Shown here piece after piece: positions 44,563 through 54,541 of a stretch of 64,000 nucleotides of DNA (the stretch's first letter is position 1; every line of letters starts with the position of its first letter). The stretch is from Bacillus solitudinis (lineage in GTDB: Bacteria > Bacillota > Bacilli > Bacillales > Bacillaceae_D), in NCBI RefSeq assembly GCF_002797395.1, contig NZ_KZ454943.1:611325-675324 (forward strand). The letters run 5' to 3'. Below the pieces are notes generated by a model. The model was given only the letters and a program-made list of their open reading frames with translations, did no database searches and had not been told where the DNA came from. Both the position numbers and the translations under genes were made by a program.

Positions 44563-44804
44563 GCTTCTTCGTCCTCCATTAAGTGGACTTCTTCAATTTC
44601 ACCATCCGCATGAAGGATTTGATCCATTTGTTTTTCCACAAGTTCTAATCGCTCATGACAATGCTTTGAGAGCTGCATTCCTTCTTGAAACATTGTTATC
44701 GCTTTTTCCAATGGTACATCTCCTTTTTCAAGCTGGTCCACCACGGATTCCAATTGTTCCATTGCTTCTTCAAAGCTTAGTGCTTCCTTCGTTTCCTTTG
44801 GCAT
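44559..44804 (-). CDS. xseB: Exodeoxyribonuclease VII small subunit
   Basis: 81-residue acidic helical protein. [40 protein letters not shown] and a C-terminal EKQMDQIL are typical. Several copies bind XseA to form ExoVII. Sits between xseA (42-base gap) and ispA (overlap). Confidence 0.95.
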   Translation of the reverse strand: MPKETKEALSFEEAMEQLESVVDQLEKGDVPLEKAITMFQEGMQLSKHCHERLELVEKQMDQILHADGEIEEVHLMEDEEA

Positions 44805-44845
44805 TTGTATCCCCCTTGCTTGTTCTAGGTATTTGGGAAAGATCG

Positions 44846-46195
44846 TTAGTTAGAAGAGTGTTTTTCCTTGACTACGCACGCCAATTCTCCGTCTCGCAAT
44901 CGAACCATTATATCCGATCCAACATTCACCTGTTCCGTCGACTTTATCATCGCTTTTGTCTTTTCATCATAAGCAAGACTATAGCCGCGTTCCATAATTT
45001 TAAGAGGACTTAACAGATTTAATTCACCTAATAGCTGTTGAAATGGTTGTTTTTTTACTCTAAGTTGTTCTTGCATGGCACGAATAAGTTCTTTTTGAGC
45101 CAGCGAAATTTTCTCTTCTGCCTGAACCATTTGAACACGTGGATGGTTTCTTAGCAAGGCTCTATCTAATTCCTGAAAACTGCGTTTTTGTTCAGATACA
45201 TTCCGCAACGCTAACCGCTTCAATCGTTCCATGTAACTGTCTAGTTGTTGTTCCTTTTGACGAATTAACTGCTCGGGATAGCGGAATGCATAGGAACGCT
45301 GAATTCGACTTAGTTTTTGACGTTTTTGTTCGACTTGGTCATGAAACGTTCGGTGCAGCCGTTTTTGTAAAGAGAGTAGTTGCTCCTGCAATGCTTTTAT
45401 ATCAGGTACAGCTAATTCTGCGGCTCCTGTTGGAGTAGGCGCACGTAAATCTGCTACAAAATCACTTATTGTAAAATCAGTTTCATGACCGACTGCAGAA
45501 ATAACGGGTATCATTGACGTAGCAATCGCCCTCGCAACTATTTCCTCGTTAAAGGCCCAAAGCTCTTCAATCGATCCCCCACCTCGGCCGACGATAAGCA
45601 CATCAAACACGTTTGCTAGATTTGCTTGCTCAATTGCTCTCGAAATGGAGTAAGGTGCTTCGTCTCCTTGAACGAGAACTGGTAAGAGGGTCACTTGAAC
45701 AATAGGGAAACGCCGCTTCAATGTTGTCATCATATCTCGAATAGCCGCTCCAGTTGGAGACGTAATAATGGCGATTCGTTTTGGATAACGTGGAATCATT
45801 TTCTTGCGTTCAGACGCAAATAAACCTTCAAGTTCTAATGATTCTTTTAGTTTTTCATATGCTAAATACAAGCTTCCAATCCCATCAGGCTGCATTTCCT
45901 TTACATAAAGCTGATATTGGCCATAGGGCTCGTACACATTGATTTCACCTCGTATTAATACCTTCATCCCATTCTCTGGCTTGAAGCGGAGAAATCGATT
46001 ATTTCCGGCAAACATCACAGATTGCAAGCGAGAGTTTTGGTCTTTGACTGTAAAATACATATGTCCACGACTATGTAGCTTAAAGTTGGAAATCTCGCCT
46101 CGCAGCCAGACATCCTGTAAAATTGCATCGTCTTCAAGCACGCCTTTAATGCGTCTTGTCACTTCTGAAATAGTGAGGATATTCTGGGCTGTCAT
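44846..46195 (-). CDS. xseA: Exodeoxyribonuclease VII large subunit
   Basis: Catalytic subunit of the single-strand-specific exonuclease. The N-terminal OB-fold (about 1-100, [20 protein letters not shown]) and the Exonuc_VII_L core ([60 protein letters not shown]) are followed by a long coiled coil and the C-terminal [11 protein letters not shown]. 449 residues. Separated from folD by 5 bases. Confidence 0.96.
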   Translation of the reverse strand: MTAQNILTISEVTRRIKGVLEDDAILQDVWLRGEISNFKLHSRGHMYFTVKDQNSRLQSVMFAGNNRFLRFKPENGMKVLIRGEINVYEPYGQYQLYVKEMQPDGIGSLYLAYEKLKESLELEGLFASERKKMIPRYPKRIAIITSPTGAAIRDMMTTLKRRFPIVQVTLLPVLVQGDEAPYSISRAIEQANLANVFDVLIVGRGGGSIEELWAFNEEIVARAIATSMIPVISAVGHETDFTISDFVADLRAPTPTGAAELAVPDIKALQEQLLSLQKRLHRTFHDQVEQKRQKLSRIQRSYAFRYPEQLIRQKEQQLDSYMERLKRLALRNVSEQKRSFQELDRALLRNHPRVQMVQAEEKISLAQKELIRAMQEQLRVKKQPFQQLLGELNLLSPLKIMERGYSLAYDEKTKAMIKSTEQVNVGSDIMVRLRDGELACVVKEKHSSN

Positions 46196-46200
46196 CGCTC

Positions 46201-47046
46201 TTACGCTCTACGTTCTGCTGATTGAATTGTATTTTCAAGAAGCATCGTAATCGTCATCGGGCCAACACCACCCGGAACGGGTGTTAGATAAGACGCGACT
46301 TCCTTCACTTCATCAAAATCAACATCGCCACAAAGTTTTCCGTTTTCACGATTTATTCCAACATCAATAACTACGGCACCAGGTTTGACATGCTTTTCTT
46401 TAATCATTTTCGTCACACCCACAGCTGCAATTAAAATGTCCGCTTGTTTTGTCATCTCTTCTAAATTTTTCGTTCGTGAATGACAATATGTTACCGTCGC
46501 ATTTTCATTTAAAAGGAGTTGTCCCACTGGTTTCCCAACGATATTGCTTCGTCCCACGACGACGACATGCTTTCCTTCAAGCTCAATATTTGCTTCTTTT
46601 AGCATGACAACAATACCATGTGGGGTACAAGGAAGAAATGTTTCTTCACCCGTCATCATTTTCCCAATGCTAATCGGATGAAACCCGTCTACATCTTTAC
46701 TAGGGTGGATACGTTCTATAACTGCTTGCTCTGTAATTTGTTTAGGTAAAGGTAATTGCACTAAAATGCCATCAACCGAAGAGTCTTCATTTAAACGGTC
46801 AATTTCAGCAAGGAGCTGTGATTCTGTCGTTTCTTCAGAAAGTTCAACAAGCACAGAATGTATTCCAATCTGCTCACATGCTTTTTGCTTTGAACGGACA
46901 TACGTTTGTGAAGCTTGGTTAGTTCCAACCAAAATCACAGCTAAACCAGGAACGGTTCCCTGGCTTTTCAATTGTTCAACTTTTTCTTTCATTTGCTCAC
47001 GTTTTTTTGCTGCTAGTTCTTTTCCATTTAACAAAATTGCTGTCAT
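46201..47046 (-). CDS. folD: Methylenetetrahydrofolate dehydrogenase/cyclohydrolase
   Basis: Bifunctional enzyme interconverting methylene-, methenyl- and formyl-tetrahydrofolate. Signatures are YVRSKQKACEQIGI (catalytic Lys), DGILVQLPLPKQI, PSKDVDGFHPISIG and PGGVGPMTITMLLENT. 281 residues, as usual. Member of the nusB-folD-xseAB-ispA run. Confidence 0.97.
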   Translation of the reverse strand: MTAILLNGKELAAKKREQMKEKVEQLKSQGTVPGLAVILVGTNQASQTYVRSKQKACEQIGIHSVLVELSEETTESQLLAEIDRLNEDSSVDGILVQLPLPKQITEQAVIERIHPSKDVDGFHPISIGKMMTGEETFLPCTPHGIVVMLKEANIELEGKHVVVVGRSNIVGKPVGQLLLNENATVTYCHSRTKNLEEMTKQADILIAAVGVTKMIKEKHVKPGAVVIDVGINRENGKLCGDVDFDEVKEVASYLTPVPGGVGPMTITMLLENTIQSAERRA

Positions 47047-47059
47047 ACTACCACTCTCC

Positions 47060-47470
47060 TTATTCGTTCCCGCTCTCTTTTGTTATCATATCAACGGATT
47101 TTGATAATACACCATTAATAAAACGACCAGACTCTTCTCCACCAAAAGCTTTAGCTAACTCAATCGCTTCATTAAATGTTACATTTGCAGGTATGTCTTC
47201 AATAAACTTCATTTCATAGAGCGCCATTCGAACAATGGCCCGGTCAACATGCCCCATTCTCTCAATTGTCCAGCCTTGTAAATTAGCAGAAATCACCCGA
47301 TCTAATTCTTCTTTATGCTCAACCGTTCCTTCAACTAATTTATGTAAAAACTCACTCGCTTCGTCTTCATCATCTAAAACACTTTGTAGAGCTGTGGTCG
47401 CATCCGTATCGGCTACATCCATTTGATAAAGAGCCTGCGCGGCTCGTAAACGTGCTAATCTTCGGTTCAT
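47060..47470 (-). CDS. nusB: Transcription antitermination factor NusB
   Basis: Small helical RNA-binding protein for rRNA antitermination. RRLARLRAAQALYQMDVADT at the N-terminus and IVRMALYEMKFIEDIPANVT, NEAIELAKAFGGEESGRFIN near the C-terminus are family hallmarks. The ATG at 47470 has AAGGAG 9 bases upstream. First gene of the operon that includes the OLE RNA; the previous unit ends at a terminator at 47624-47661. Confidence 0.96.
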   Translation of the reverse strand: MNRRLARLRAAQALYQMDVADTDATTALQSVLDDEDEASEFLHKLVEGTVEHKEELDRVISANLQGWTIERMGHVDRAIVRMALYEMKFIEDIPANVTFNEAIELAKAFGGEESGRFINGVLSKSVDMITKESGNE

Positions 47471-47623
47471 GTACACTTTCTCCTTTTTTTACTATATTGA
47501 TACTAGCATAACATTTTTTATGAAAACAGAACAATCTCCTTTTTTCAATGACCTTTTCAGTGGCTTTCCTTTTCTGGATCTATCGTTTTATTTACTTTTG
47601 TTTCACACAAAGAACTTGTCACC

Positions 47624-47661
47624 TCGAAAAAAGACAGTCAAGCTATTATACCTTGACTGTC
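47624..47661 (-). terminator. Terminator of accB-accC-yqhY
   Basis: GACAGTCAAG pairs with CTTGACTGTC around nine bases, followed by TTTTTTCG on the minus strand. Confidence 0.85.
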
Positions 47662-47678
47662 CTCCTCATACCAACTGC

Positions 47679-48089
47679 TTACATTTCCTCTTCGACAACG
47701 TCCCCTAATTCAGCGGATTCAAATTGTACTCCAACGACGTGAACATTTATCGCTTGAAGCTCGATTGCTGTCATTGTTTGAAGGGCCTGTTGGATATTAT
47801 TTTGAATTAGCTTCGCCACAACAGGTACGGACACACCATAGGTGATAATCACAGATACATCAACTGTAATCCCATCCTCCGCAAGGTCGACCTTAACACC
47901 TTTACCGTGATTTTTACGTCCAAGTTTTTCAGCTACTCCGGAGGCAAAGTTCCCCCGCATTGTCGCAACTCCATCAACTTCAGATGCTGCAATCCCCGCA
48001 ATGACTTCAATCACTTCAGGTGAAATTTCAACTTTTCCAAGCTCTGATTTTTGGTCATCAAGCTCTAAATTTTGGTTGTTTTCACTCAT
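47679..48089 (-). CDS. yqhY: Asp23/Gls24 family protein YqhY
   Basis: 136 residues with the Asp23 domain (KVEISPEVIEVIAGIAASEV, VKVDLAEDGITVDVSVIITY, VVAKLIQNNIQQAL) and a C-terminal acidic tail. YqhY is co-transcribed with accB-accC in Bacillus and affects acetyl-CoA carboxylase activity. The same order is present here, with a 21-base gap to accC. Confidence 0.93.
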   Translation of the reverse strand: MSENNQNLELDDQKSELGKVEISPEVIEVIAGIAASEVDGVATMRGNFASGVAEKLGRKNHGKGVKVDLAEDGITVDVSVIITYGVSVPVVAKLIQNNIQQALQTMTAIELQAINVHVVGVQFESAELGDVVEEEM

Positions 48090-48110
48090 TGTTCATCCCT
48101 CCGGATTCAA

Positions 48111-49481
48111 TTATGATTCATTGGCTAGCTTTACCGACATCACATCATACGTTTCCAAAAACTTTGTGTTAAAGTCACCCGAAACAAACGTCTCATGACT
48201 TAATAAACGTAGATGAAATGGAATCGTTGTCTCGACTCCTTTAATTTCAAATTCTGAAAGGGCACGTTTCATGCGCGAAATAGCTTCTTCACGTGTTGCC
48301 CCGTACGTGATAACCTTGGCAATCATCGAATCATAAAATGGTGAGATAAGGTACCCTGAATACGCAGCTGAATCTACTCGAACGCCAAGACCACCAGGAG
48401 CTAAATAACTTGTAATTCTTCCAGGTGAAGGCATAAAATTCTTCGATGGATTCTCAGCATTAATTCGGCACTCAATCGACCATCCTCTAAATTCAACATC
48501 TTCTTGGCTAAAAGAAAGTCTTTTTCCATCGGCTACATAAATCTGCTCTTTAATCAGATCAATTCCTGTAACCATTTCTGTGACAGGGTGTTCAACTTGA
48601 ATACGAGTATTCATCTCCATGAAAAAGAAATCTCCCGTATGATGGTCGTAAATAAATTCAACTGTACCAGCTCCGGAATAATTTACAGCTTGAGCAGCTG
48701 CCACAGCTGCTTCTCCCATCTCATGTCTCTTCTCAACAGAAATAGCAGGTGAAGGTGTTTCTTCCAATAGCTTTTGTAAACGACGCTGAATACTACAATC
48801 ACGCTCGCCTAAGTGGACAACATTACCATAGTTATCGGCGATTACTTGGATTTCTACATGTCTGAAATCTTCAATATACTTTTCGATATAGACACCCGGA
48901 TTACCAAATGCTGTTGCAGCTTCTTGCTGTGTAATGTTCATACCTTTGACGAGTTCATCCGGAGTACGAGCCACTCGGATTCCTTTACCCCCACCACCAG
49001 CTGTTGCCTTAATAATAACAGGATACCCAATTTTTTCAGCAACTTTCAACCCAGCTTCAGCATTTTCAACGATTCCATCTGAACCAGGAACAATCGGTAC
49101 ACCAGCAGCAGCCATCGTCTCCCGCGCAACATCCTTAGTACCCATTCTGTTGATGGCAGTTGGGCTTGGACCGACAAAAACAATATTACATGCCGCACAA
49201 ATCTCGGCAAAATCCGCATTTTCAGCTAAAAAACCATAACCGGGATGAATGGCATCAGTTTCTGTTAATGTGGCGACACTCATAATATTTGTAAAGTTAA
49301 GATAGCTCTTACTTGATGCAGTAGGTCCTATGCAGTATGCTTCATCAGCCATACGAACATGCAAAGCTTCTTTATCTGCTTCCGAGTAAACAGCTACCGT
49401 CTCAATTCCTAGTTCATGGCAGGCGCGGATAATACGCACTGCAATTTCTCCACGATTGGCAATTAATAGTTTTTTTATCAT
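48111..49481 (-). CDS. accC: Biotin carboxylase subunit of acetyl-CoA carboxylase
   Basis: ATP-grasp enzyme that carboxylates the biotin on AccB, first step of fatty acid synthesis. N-terminal [37 protein letters not shown], glycine-rich ATP loop [14 protein letters not shown], and [20 protein letters not shown] are all intact. The ATG at 49481 gives the family N-terminus and has GGGAG 8 bases upstream. Confidence 0.97.
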   Translation of the reverse strand: MIKKLLIANRGEIAVRIIRACHELGIETVAVYSEADKEALHVRMADEAYCIGPTASSKSYLNFTNIMSVATLTETDAIHPGYGFLAENADFAEICAACNIVFVGPSPTAINRMGTKDVARETMAAAGVPIVPGSDGIVENAEAGLKVAEKIGYPVIIKATAGGGGKGIRVARTPDELVKGMNITQQEAATAFGNPGVYIEKYIEDFRHVEIQVIADNYGNVVHLGERDCSIQRRLQKLLEETPSPAISVEKRHEMGEAAVAAAQAVNYSGAGTVEFIYDHHTGDFFFMEMNTRIQVEHPVTEMVTGIDLIKEQIYVADGKRLSFSQEDVEFRGWSIECRINAENPSKNFMPSPGRITSYLAPGGLGVRVDSAAYSGYLISPFYDSMIAKVITYGATREEAISRMKRALSEFEIKGVETTIPFHLRLLSHETFVSGDFNTKFLETYDVMSVKLANES

Positions 49482-49497
49482 ATCACTCGCTCCCATA

Positions 49498-49977
49498 CTA
49501 TCTTGCTTCTACTACAAAAAGAGGCTGGCCGTACTCTACTAATTCTCCGTTTTCAGCCAAAACTTCAACGATTCTACCTTTAACTTCAGCCTCAATCTCA
49601 TTCATTAGCTTCATTGCTTCCAAAATACAAACAACCGTCTCTGTATTGACGTCAGCTCCATTTTTCACATAAGGATCTGCATCAGGGGATGGTGCAGCAT
49701 AAAATGTCCCAACCATAGGTGCCGTTATTGTATGTAAATTAGCTGTTACAGGCTCAGGCTTCACCTCTTCTTGCTTATTGCTAGGCTCTGTAACTGGAGT
49801 TGAATTATGAGTGGCTTGAACTGTTTCTGTTACAACAGGCAAACTTGGTTGAATAGCTGCTTGAGCTTTTTGCTTACGTAAGACTAGTTTTGTTCCATCT
49901 TGTTCGAATTTAAATTCGTCTAGACTTGATTGGTCGATTGCACGGATAAGCTCTTTAATTTCTTGAACCTTTAACAT
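49498..49977 (-). CDS. accB: Biotin carboxyl carrier protein of acetyl-CoA carboxylase
   Basis: 159 residues: N-terminal domain, a Pro/Thr/Glu-rich linker (about 60-85) and the biotinyl domain with [12 protein letters not shown] (the biotinylated Lys). The ATG at 49977 has AAGGAG 9 bases upstream; the frame is open farther but without support. 16 bases before accC. Confidence 0.96.
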   Translation of the reverse strand: MLKVQEIKELIRAIDQSSLDEFKFEQDGTKLVLRKQKAQAAIQPSLPVVTETVQATHNSTPVTEPSNKQEEVKPEPVTANLHTITAPMVGTFYAAPSPDADPYVKNGADVNTETVVCILEAMKLMNEIEAEVKGRIVEVLAENGELVEYGQPLFVVEAR

Positions 49978-50188
49978 ATATGTACACTCCTTCGTCTTCA
50001 TACTCAATTTTACTTTAAAATTAGTATCTTGTACTAACACCACATCAACGTATTATACCATAATAAGCCCTTAATCAGATTAGAAAATCTGCATATAGAT
50101 GAAATCTAGCTGTTTCCTTATTTTCTTAAATCCATCACAAAGTTTATGACGATTCCAGGCATAACTTTATATTTCGCGATTCAACTTT

Positions 50189-50217
50189 AAAAAACCTCCA
50201 TTAAAAAATAATGGAGG
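50189..50217 (-). terminator. Terminator of the unknown gene at 50227
   Basis: CCTCCATTA-loop-TAATGGAGG followed by six T on the minus strand. Confidence 0.85.
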
Positions 50218-50226
50218 GAAGAAATG

Positions 50227-50592
50227 TTATTCTTCAGTTCCTTCGATTCCAGCTTCATGCTCTTCCTTAATTAAGGCATCCTTCTTATATTGTCTGAAGA
50301 CAGGAAACTCTGATAAGTTATCAGGAATTTTGCCATTTTCAAGCAAAATAATCTTTACGATATCTTTATTTCTAGCCATATGAAACTTATCTCCATATTC
50401 ATTCTCTTGGGTAAATCGCTTTAAACTAAGATAGTCTTCTTCTTCAATCGAAACAGTATAACCGCCGTCTCCAGATTCAAAATGCTGTTCAAACCCTATT
50501 TCAAATTCAACAATTTGAATATGGTCATTTTTTAAATTACGTGTTTGTTCTAGGACAGCCTTCGCTCCCTCTGTCAAATCAGTCCATTCCAT
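50227..50592 (-). CDS. Hypothetical protein, 121 residues
   Basis: Soluble, acidic protein of unknown family between the spoIIIA operon and accB. It has short beta-strand-like segments (IQIVEFEIGFEQHFESGDGG, YTVSIEEEDYLSL, DIVKIILLENG) and an acidic C-terminus. Good start region (GAGAGGCGAT before the ATG) and its own terminator support it as a real monocistronic gene. Confidence 0.7.
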   Translation of the reverse strand: MEWTDLTEGAKAVLEQTRNLKNDHIQIVEFEIGFEQHFESGDGGYTVSIEEEDYLSLKRFTQENEYGDKFHMARNKDIVKIILLENGKIPDNLSEFPVFRQYKKDALIKEEHEAGIEGTEE

Positions 50593-50702
50593 TCATTATC
50601 GCCTCTCATTCACAAGTTGATTGTCGTATTATATCATGTCAAAAGAAGCAATGCACCTGTTTCCAAGTAACTAGAACAAGACTGACTTTTTCTAAAGTAG
50701 TA

Positions 50703-50750
50703 AGGGAGTGTCTCTTTAGGTTGTTTCTAACCTTTTGAGACACTCCCTTT
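50703..50750. repeat. Long hairpin downstream of spoIIIAH
   Basis: Outer arms GGGAGTGTCTC and GAGACACTCCC, inner AGGTT/AACCT, loop GTTTCT. The layout and loop sequence are close to 39552-39595. Likely terminator of the spoIIIA operon. Confidence 0.75.
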
Positions 50751-50766
50751 ATCGAAAAGTTTATGA

Positions 50767-51369
50767 TTATTTTGAGGTTGGATGATAACCTACTTTTACT
50801 TGCATAGCTAGACCAAGCTGCTGTGCTGCAAGGTTCATAATTTCAACTGTTTCTGCTTTTGATAATTCCTCAGCTTGAACAATGATTTGAACTTCGTCAT
50901 CTTCTGCCATGACTAAAACATCTTCATATCCCTTTGTCATGATTAATGTCTCAAGCGTTGCTTCTTTTTGTGATAAACGAAGAAGTTCATTGTTTTTATC
51001 ATGTGCTTCGACAACTAAATCTGCTGGTGAATCTGAAGATGCGATAGCGATTCTATTCTCTTCTAACATACGATCACGAACTTCTTGCAACTGCAAGCGA
51101 ATTGCTGCGAAAGCCTGGTTACTTGATGTATGTGAAATCATTCCATTTTCTGTGAACTCTGCTTCTTCAATGTCAATGTCAAACTCTTCCGCAACATTGA
51201 CTACATTAGCTTCTTGCTCTTCCTCTGCTTCTGAACTCTCTAATTGTCCATCGTCAACAAAAGCAACGTTTTCACCTGGACCCTGCGGAGATGAAATGTA
51301 ATATACCGATAAAACAAAAATTAAACTTAGCATTGTGAGCAACCATACCGTTTGTTTCTTTAAGACCAT
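50767..51369 (-). CDS. spoIIIAH: Stage III sporulation protein AH
   Basis: Mother-cell membrane protein whose YscJ/FliF-like extracellular domain binds forespore SpoIIQ to make the feeding channel. One N-terminal helix (about 7-26), an acidic linker (about 38-65), then the ring-building domain (about 85-198; LRLSQKEATLETLIMTKGYE, VEIMNLAAQQLGLAM). 200 residues. Last gene of the operon. Confidence 0.95.
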   Translation of the reverse strand: MVLKKQTVWLLTMLSLIFVLSVYYISSPQGPGENVAFVDDGQLESSEAEEEQEANVVNVAEEFDIDIEEAEFTENGMISHTSSNQAFAAIRLQLQEVRDRMLEENRIAIASSDSPADLVVEAHDKNNELLRLSQKEATLETLIMTKGYEDVLVMAEDDEVQIIVQAEELSKAETVEIMNLAAQQLGLAMQVKVGYHPTSK

Positions 51370-51372
51370 TCT

Positions 51373-52035
51373 TTATTCCTCCTTTGTTTTCTTAGGCATG
51401 ACGGATACTCGGTGAGATGGTACATCTAGTACTCGACTAACCGCTTCCACGACCCAAGTCTTCACTTCTTTATTTTCTACTCCTTTTGCGACAACAAGGA
51501 CACCGCGGATATCAGGCTTTTCCTTATTAATTAAAACGGGCTCTTCCTTATCCCCGTTCCGGATAATAACAAGTTGTTCATCCTTAGTAACATCTTCTAC
51601 TTTGCGTTGTCCGCCTTCACGGTCTGTTTCATCCGTTTGCTGCTGCTTTGTGTTGGAATTTTTTTCATATACATTTCGTTCAGTCTCTGAAAGATTAATC
51701 ATGACCGAAACATCTGAAATCCCAACAATTTGTTCCAATGACTCGCGAAGTTGATTTTCATATCGATTCTCGTAATCTTCCATTGAACTTGGTTCTGCTT
51801 GGGATTTCTGGCCAAAGGCGGGTTCATCTTCTGAATCTTTCTCATTAAAAACGGGTAAGGGCTGTTCTTCATCCATTGGTTGAGTGTTCAGAAGGTTCCC
51901 GACAATCATCAGCGCAATTCCTACACAACCAAGAAGCATGATGTAGTGAAGCGGCCACCTTCGTTTCTTTCCGCTTCCAGGTTTCTGAAATAGCTTTTGC
52001 AGCCATTGACGTTCCTTCTGTTCGTCTTGATTCAT
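51373..52035 (-). CDS. spoIIIAG: Stage III sporulation protein AG
   Basis: Bitopic membrane protein forming a large ring in the SpoIIIA-SpoIIQ channel. Transmembrane helix at about 27-45 (WPLHYIMLLGCVGIALMIVG), then an extracellular ring domain (YENQLRESLEQIVGISDVSV, KPDIRGVLVVAKGVENKEVK). The ATG at 52035 overlaps the spoIIIAF end by 4 bases; GGAGG lies somewhat far upstream (12 bases). Confidence 0.94.
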   Translation of the reverse strand: MNQDEQKERQWLQKLFQKPGSGKKRRWPLHYIMLLGCVGIALMIVGNLLNTQPMDEEQPLPVFNEKDSEDEPAFGQKSQAEPSSMEDYENRYENQLRESLEQIVGISDVSVMINLSETERNVYEKNSNTKQQQTDETDREGGQRKVEDVTKDEQLVIIRNGDKEEPVLINKEKPDIRGVLVVAKGVENKEVKTWVVEAVSRVLDVPSHRVSVMPKKTKEE

Positions 52036-52676
52036 TCTGCTCGTTTCCCTCCTTCCCACGCTAACGAAATCGTTTCAGTGTGCACTTGCCAACTTTCTGA
52101 AAGGAACTGACGAACTGGATCTAAGTCGATGAATTCATCCTGCTCTTGAATTGGTAAAGGTTTTGTCGTGTCAATGACAACACTTACCGCCTTTACTTCA
52201 TCATTCTCCCCAAAGTTCTCGGGGTCTTCCCACTCTTTTAACTCGATATAAATTGAACGAACATCTTCCATTTCAAGAGGGTGCACGGCATCCTCATCGA
52301 CCTTGACTTCAAGCTTGGAAACTTCCAACGAATAGTCCTCTCGTAATGTTTCCTCTACTTGTTTCTCTAGTTGGACAGCCACCTGTTCTGAAATATATGC
52401 AAGCTGTCCGAGCTCTATATCTCTTTTTTGTAAATTTATTGATTCTTCTATCGACATTTTTTCTCGATCCACTTCATTCGAAAGTGAAAAGAGCCATTCA
52501 TCGACATCTGTCGTGAAAATAGATAATAAAGGTTGAAGAATCATTACAAGTAACAAAAGACCAACTACCATTTTTACGTATCTTTGCATATTCGAATTTG
52601 GTAGCATTAGCTCTAAAATTGTTGCTAGTAAAATAAGGAGGATAATATTTGTTAGCCATTCCGTCAAAAAACCCAT
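52032..52676 (-). CDS. spoIIIAF: Stage III sporulation protein AF
   Basis: Two N-terminal transmembrane helices (about 7-25 and 34-53) and a soluble ring-forming domain with a heptad-like start (EESINLQKRDIELGQLAYIS). Component of the mother-cell complex; 214 residues, similar to B. subtilis. Confidence 0.94.
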   Translation of the reverse strand: MGFLTEWLTNIILLILLATILELMLPNSNMQRYVKMVVGLLLLVMILQPLLSIFTTDVDEWLFSLSNEVDREKMSIEESINLQKRDIELGQLAYISEQVAVQLEKQVEETLREDYSLEVSKLEVKVDEDAVHPLEMEDVRSIYIELKEWEDPENFGENDEVKAVSVVIDTTKPLPIQEQDEFIDLDPVRQFLSESWQVHTETISLAWEGGKRAE

Positions 52677-52698
52677 ATATACGCTCCTTCCTTTAGTG

Positions 52699-53871
52699 TT
52701 AGCGAATCATAAATGATAGATTTCCTGCGGCGACCATAATCGTTATCGCAAGAAAGAACATTAGACAAACAATTGCTAATGAGGCAAAAACAAAAATGAC
52801 TGCTTTTCCAATAATTGAAAGACATTCAATTATTGGTCCACCTCCTAAGGGTTGGAGAATAGCTGCTGATAAATTAAATATAAGAGCTAAGGATAATACT
52901 TTAAGAGCAGGAAATGCACATAGCATTAACAGAATAGCGAGTCCAGCCAGTCCGACCGTATTCTTAAGAAGTACGGATGCACTCATGACGGTATCTGCAG
53001 CATCGGTAAACATTCGACCAATGACTGGAACAAAGTTACCTGCAATAAATTTTGCTGTACGGACGGTAATCCCATCCGCAACGGCAGTAGAAGCTCCTTG
53101 AACAGATATAACACCAAGAAAAACGGTTAAAAATACACCCAAAGTTCCAACGGCTAGATTCCGTAAAAATGTAGCCAGCTTTGTTACCTTGTAATGGTCA
53201 GTTAACGTGCTGACGATGCTTAACACCGTTGATAAAAACAAAAGTGGTAATACAAAATGTTGAATGAGCAATCCACTCGTATTAACTAGAAAAATGATTA
53301 ACGGATGAAATAACGTTGCTGAAGTAATATTTCCAATCGCTGCCATAAGTCCTAAAAGCAACGGAAGCAATGCAATCATAAAGTGAATCATATTGTTAAC
53401 AGCTTCTTGAGCGTAGCTAATCGCTACATGGAAACTATTTAAAGCGATAATCATAAGGACCATATATGTAATCGCGTAGGCCACCTTGCTTATGGTGTGT
53501 TGCTCAAATGCATTTTGTAATGACTGAAGGATTAGGCAAAATATAGTTAACAAAATAAGCATTCCAAGCAATTTCCCATTGACCAGAAGCTCATGTAAAA
53601 GAAAACGAACGAAGCCCATGCCCCATTCCTTCGCAGAAAACTTCTTATCACCCATTACAAATTCCATAAAAGATCCTTTTTGACTTTCGGGTAGAAAGCC
53701 ACCATATTCTGTGGATATTTCTTCCCAATATGATCTAATTTCATCTAATTGAAGCTGTTCCATTTGACGTTCTACGAAATTTTCTTCGGTAGGCATGTCC
53801 TCTTCAGCAGCAGCGATCGGTGTAGAACTAAAAAAAAATAATACCGTGATAAAAATGAACCAACCTCTCAC
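52699..53871 (-). CDS. spoIIIAE: Stage III sporulation protein AE
   Basis: Polytopic membrane protein of 390 residues with a cleavable signal-like N-terminus and 7-8 helices. Signatures include MIHFMIALLPLLLGLMAAIG, RTAKFIAGNFVPVIGRMFTD and LQPLGGGPIIECLSIIGKAV. It is the putative export-gate-like component of the channel complex. Confidence 0.95.
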   Translation of the reverse strand: MRGWFIFITVLFFFSSTPIAAAEEDMPTEENFVERQMEQLQLDEIRSYWEEISTEYGGFLPESQKGSFMEFVMGDKKFSAKEWGMGFVRFLLHELLVNGKLLGMLILLTIFCLILQSLQNAFEQHTISKVAYAITYMVLMIIALNSFHVAISYAQEAVNNMIHFMIALLPLLLGLMAAIGNITSATLFHPLIIFLVNTSGLLIQHFVLPLLFLSTVLSIVSTLTDHYKVTKLATFLRNLAVGTLGVFLTVFLGVISVQGASTAVADGITVRTAKFIAGNFVPVIGRMFTDAADTVMSASVLLKNTVGLAGLAILLMLCAFPALKVLSLALIFNLSAAILQPLGGGPIIECLSIIGKAVIFVFASLAIVCLMFFLAITIMVAAGNLSFMIR

Positions 53872-53906
53872 GGTGAAAACACCTCCTCTTGCTATGCTTG
53901 TACACT

Positions 53907-54296
53907 CTAATTCGGTAGTAATGACAGCACCATTTCAATGACAGCTGTTAAAATAGGAATCGCCATCACAAGGATAAGAACTTTCCCAGCAAGCTCAATT
54001 TTTGAAGAGATAGCAGCTTGTCCAGCATCCTTAGCAATCTGTGCACCGAACTCTGCAATATAGGCAATACCAATAATTTTTAAAATCGTCTGAAAATACA
54101 TCATGTTCATATTTGCACTCTTGGCAATTTCTTCAAGCATCTTAATGATTTTTGCAATCTCATCAATGAGAAAAATAAAAATAAAAATACCAACAAATAC
54201 CGTTAACAAAAATGCAAAAATTGGCTTTTGCTCTTTCACAACAAGGGCTAGAAAGGTTGCGATTAGCCCAAGACCGACAATTTGTATAATATCAAT
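53907..54296 (-). CDS. spoIIIAD: Stage III sporulation protein AD, probable ATT start
   Basis: Small membrane protein with three to four helices, including AYIAEFGAQIAKDAGQAAIS and SKIELAGKVLILVMAIPIL. The first canonical start (GTG at 54239) would remove the conserved N-terminal helix. The frame upstream reads IDIIQIVGLGLIATFLALVV, just like SpoIIIAD N-termini, and the only position with good spacing from GGAGGTG is an ATT (54294-54296). An in-frame TGA lies just before. AUU initiation is therefore likely, giving 129 residues. Confidence 0.9.
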   Translation of the reverse strand: MDIIQIVGLGLIATFLALVVKEQKPIFAFLLTVFVGIFIFIFLIDEIAKIIKMLEEIAKSANMNMMYFQTILKIIGIAYIAEFGAQIAKDAGQAAISSKIELAGKVLILVMAIPILTAVIEMVLSLLPN

Positions 54297-54311
54297 CGCA
54301 ACTCACCTCCT

Positions 54312-54518
54312 TTAGCCCTGAAACAAAAAGACTCCTTTAATTTTTTGGAACAAATCGTCAACAATTGTTGCCACCATGTATAACACAACAACAAAACCAA
54401 TGAGGGTGACCCACTGAGCCCAATCTTCTTTACCCATTTGCTTTAGCACGGTATGAATCATAGCTACAACAATACCAATACCTGCTATCTGGAAAATGGT
54501 GTTTACATCATACACCAC
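54312..54518 (-). CDS. spoIIIAC: Stage III sporulation protein AC
   Basis: 68 residues with two transmembrane helices (about 6-24 and 34-56). DVNTIFQIAGIGIVVAMIHT and LKQMGKEDWAQWVTLIGFVV are family-typical. The GTG at 54518 follows GGAGGGGGAG. Its short length is normal. Confidence 0.95.
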   Translation of the reverse strand: MVYDVNTIFQIAGIGIVVAMIHTVLKQMGKEDWAQWVTLIGFVVVLYMVATIVDDLFQKIKGVFLFQG

Positions 54519-54541
54519 AACTTCTCCCCCTCCTTCTAGCT

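Noticed and set aside
48813-49239. Plus-strand frames inside accC
   Set aside because: Shadows of a highly conserved biotin carboxylase gene.
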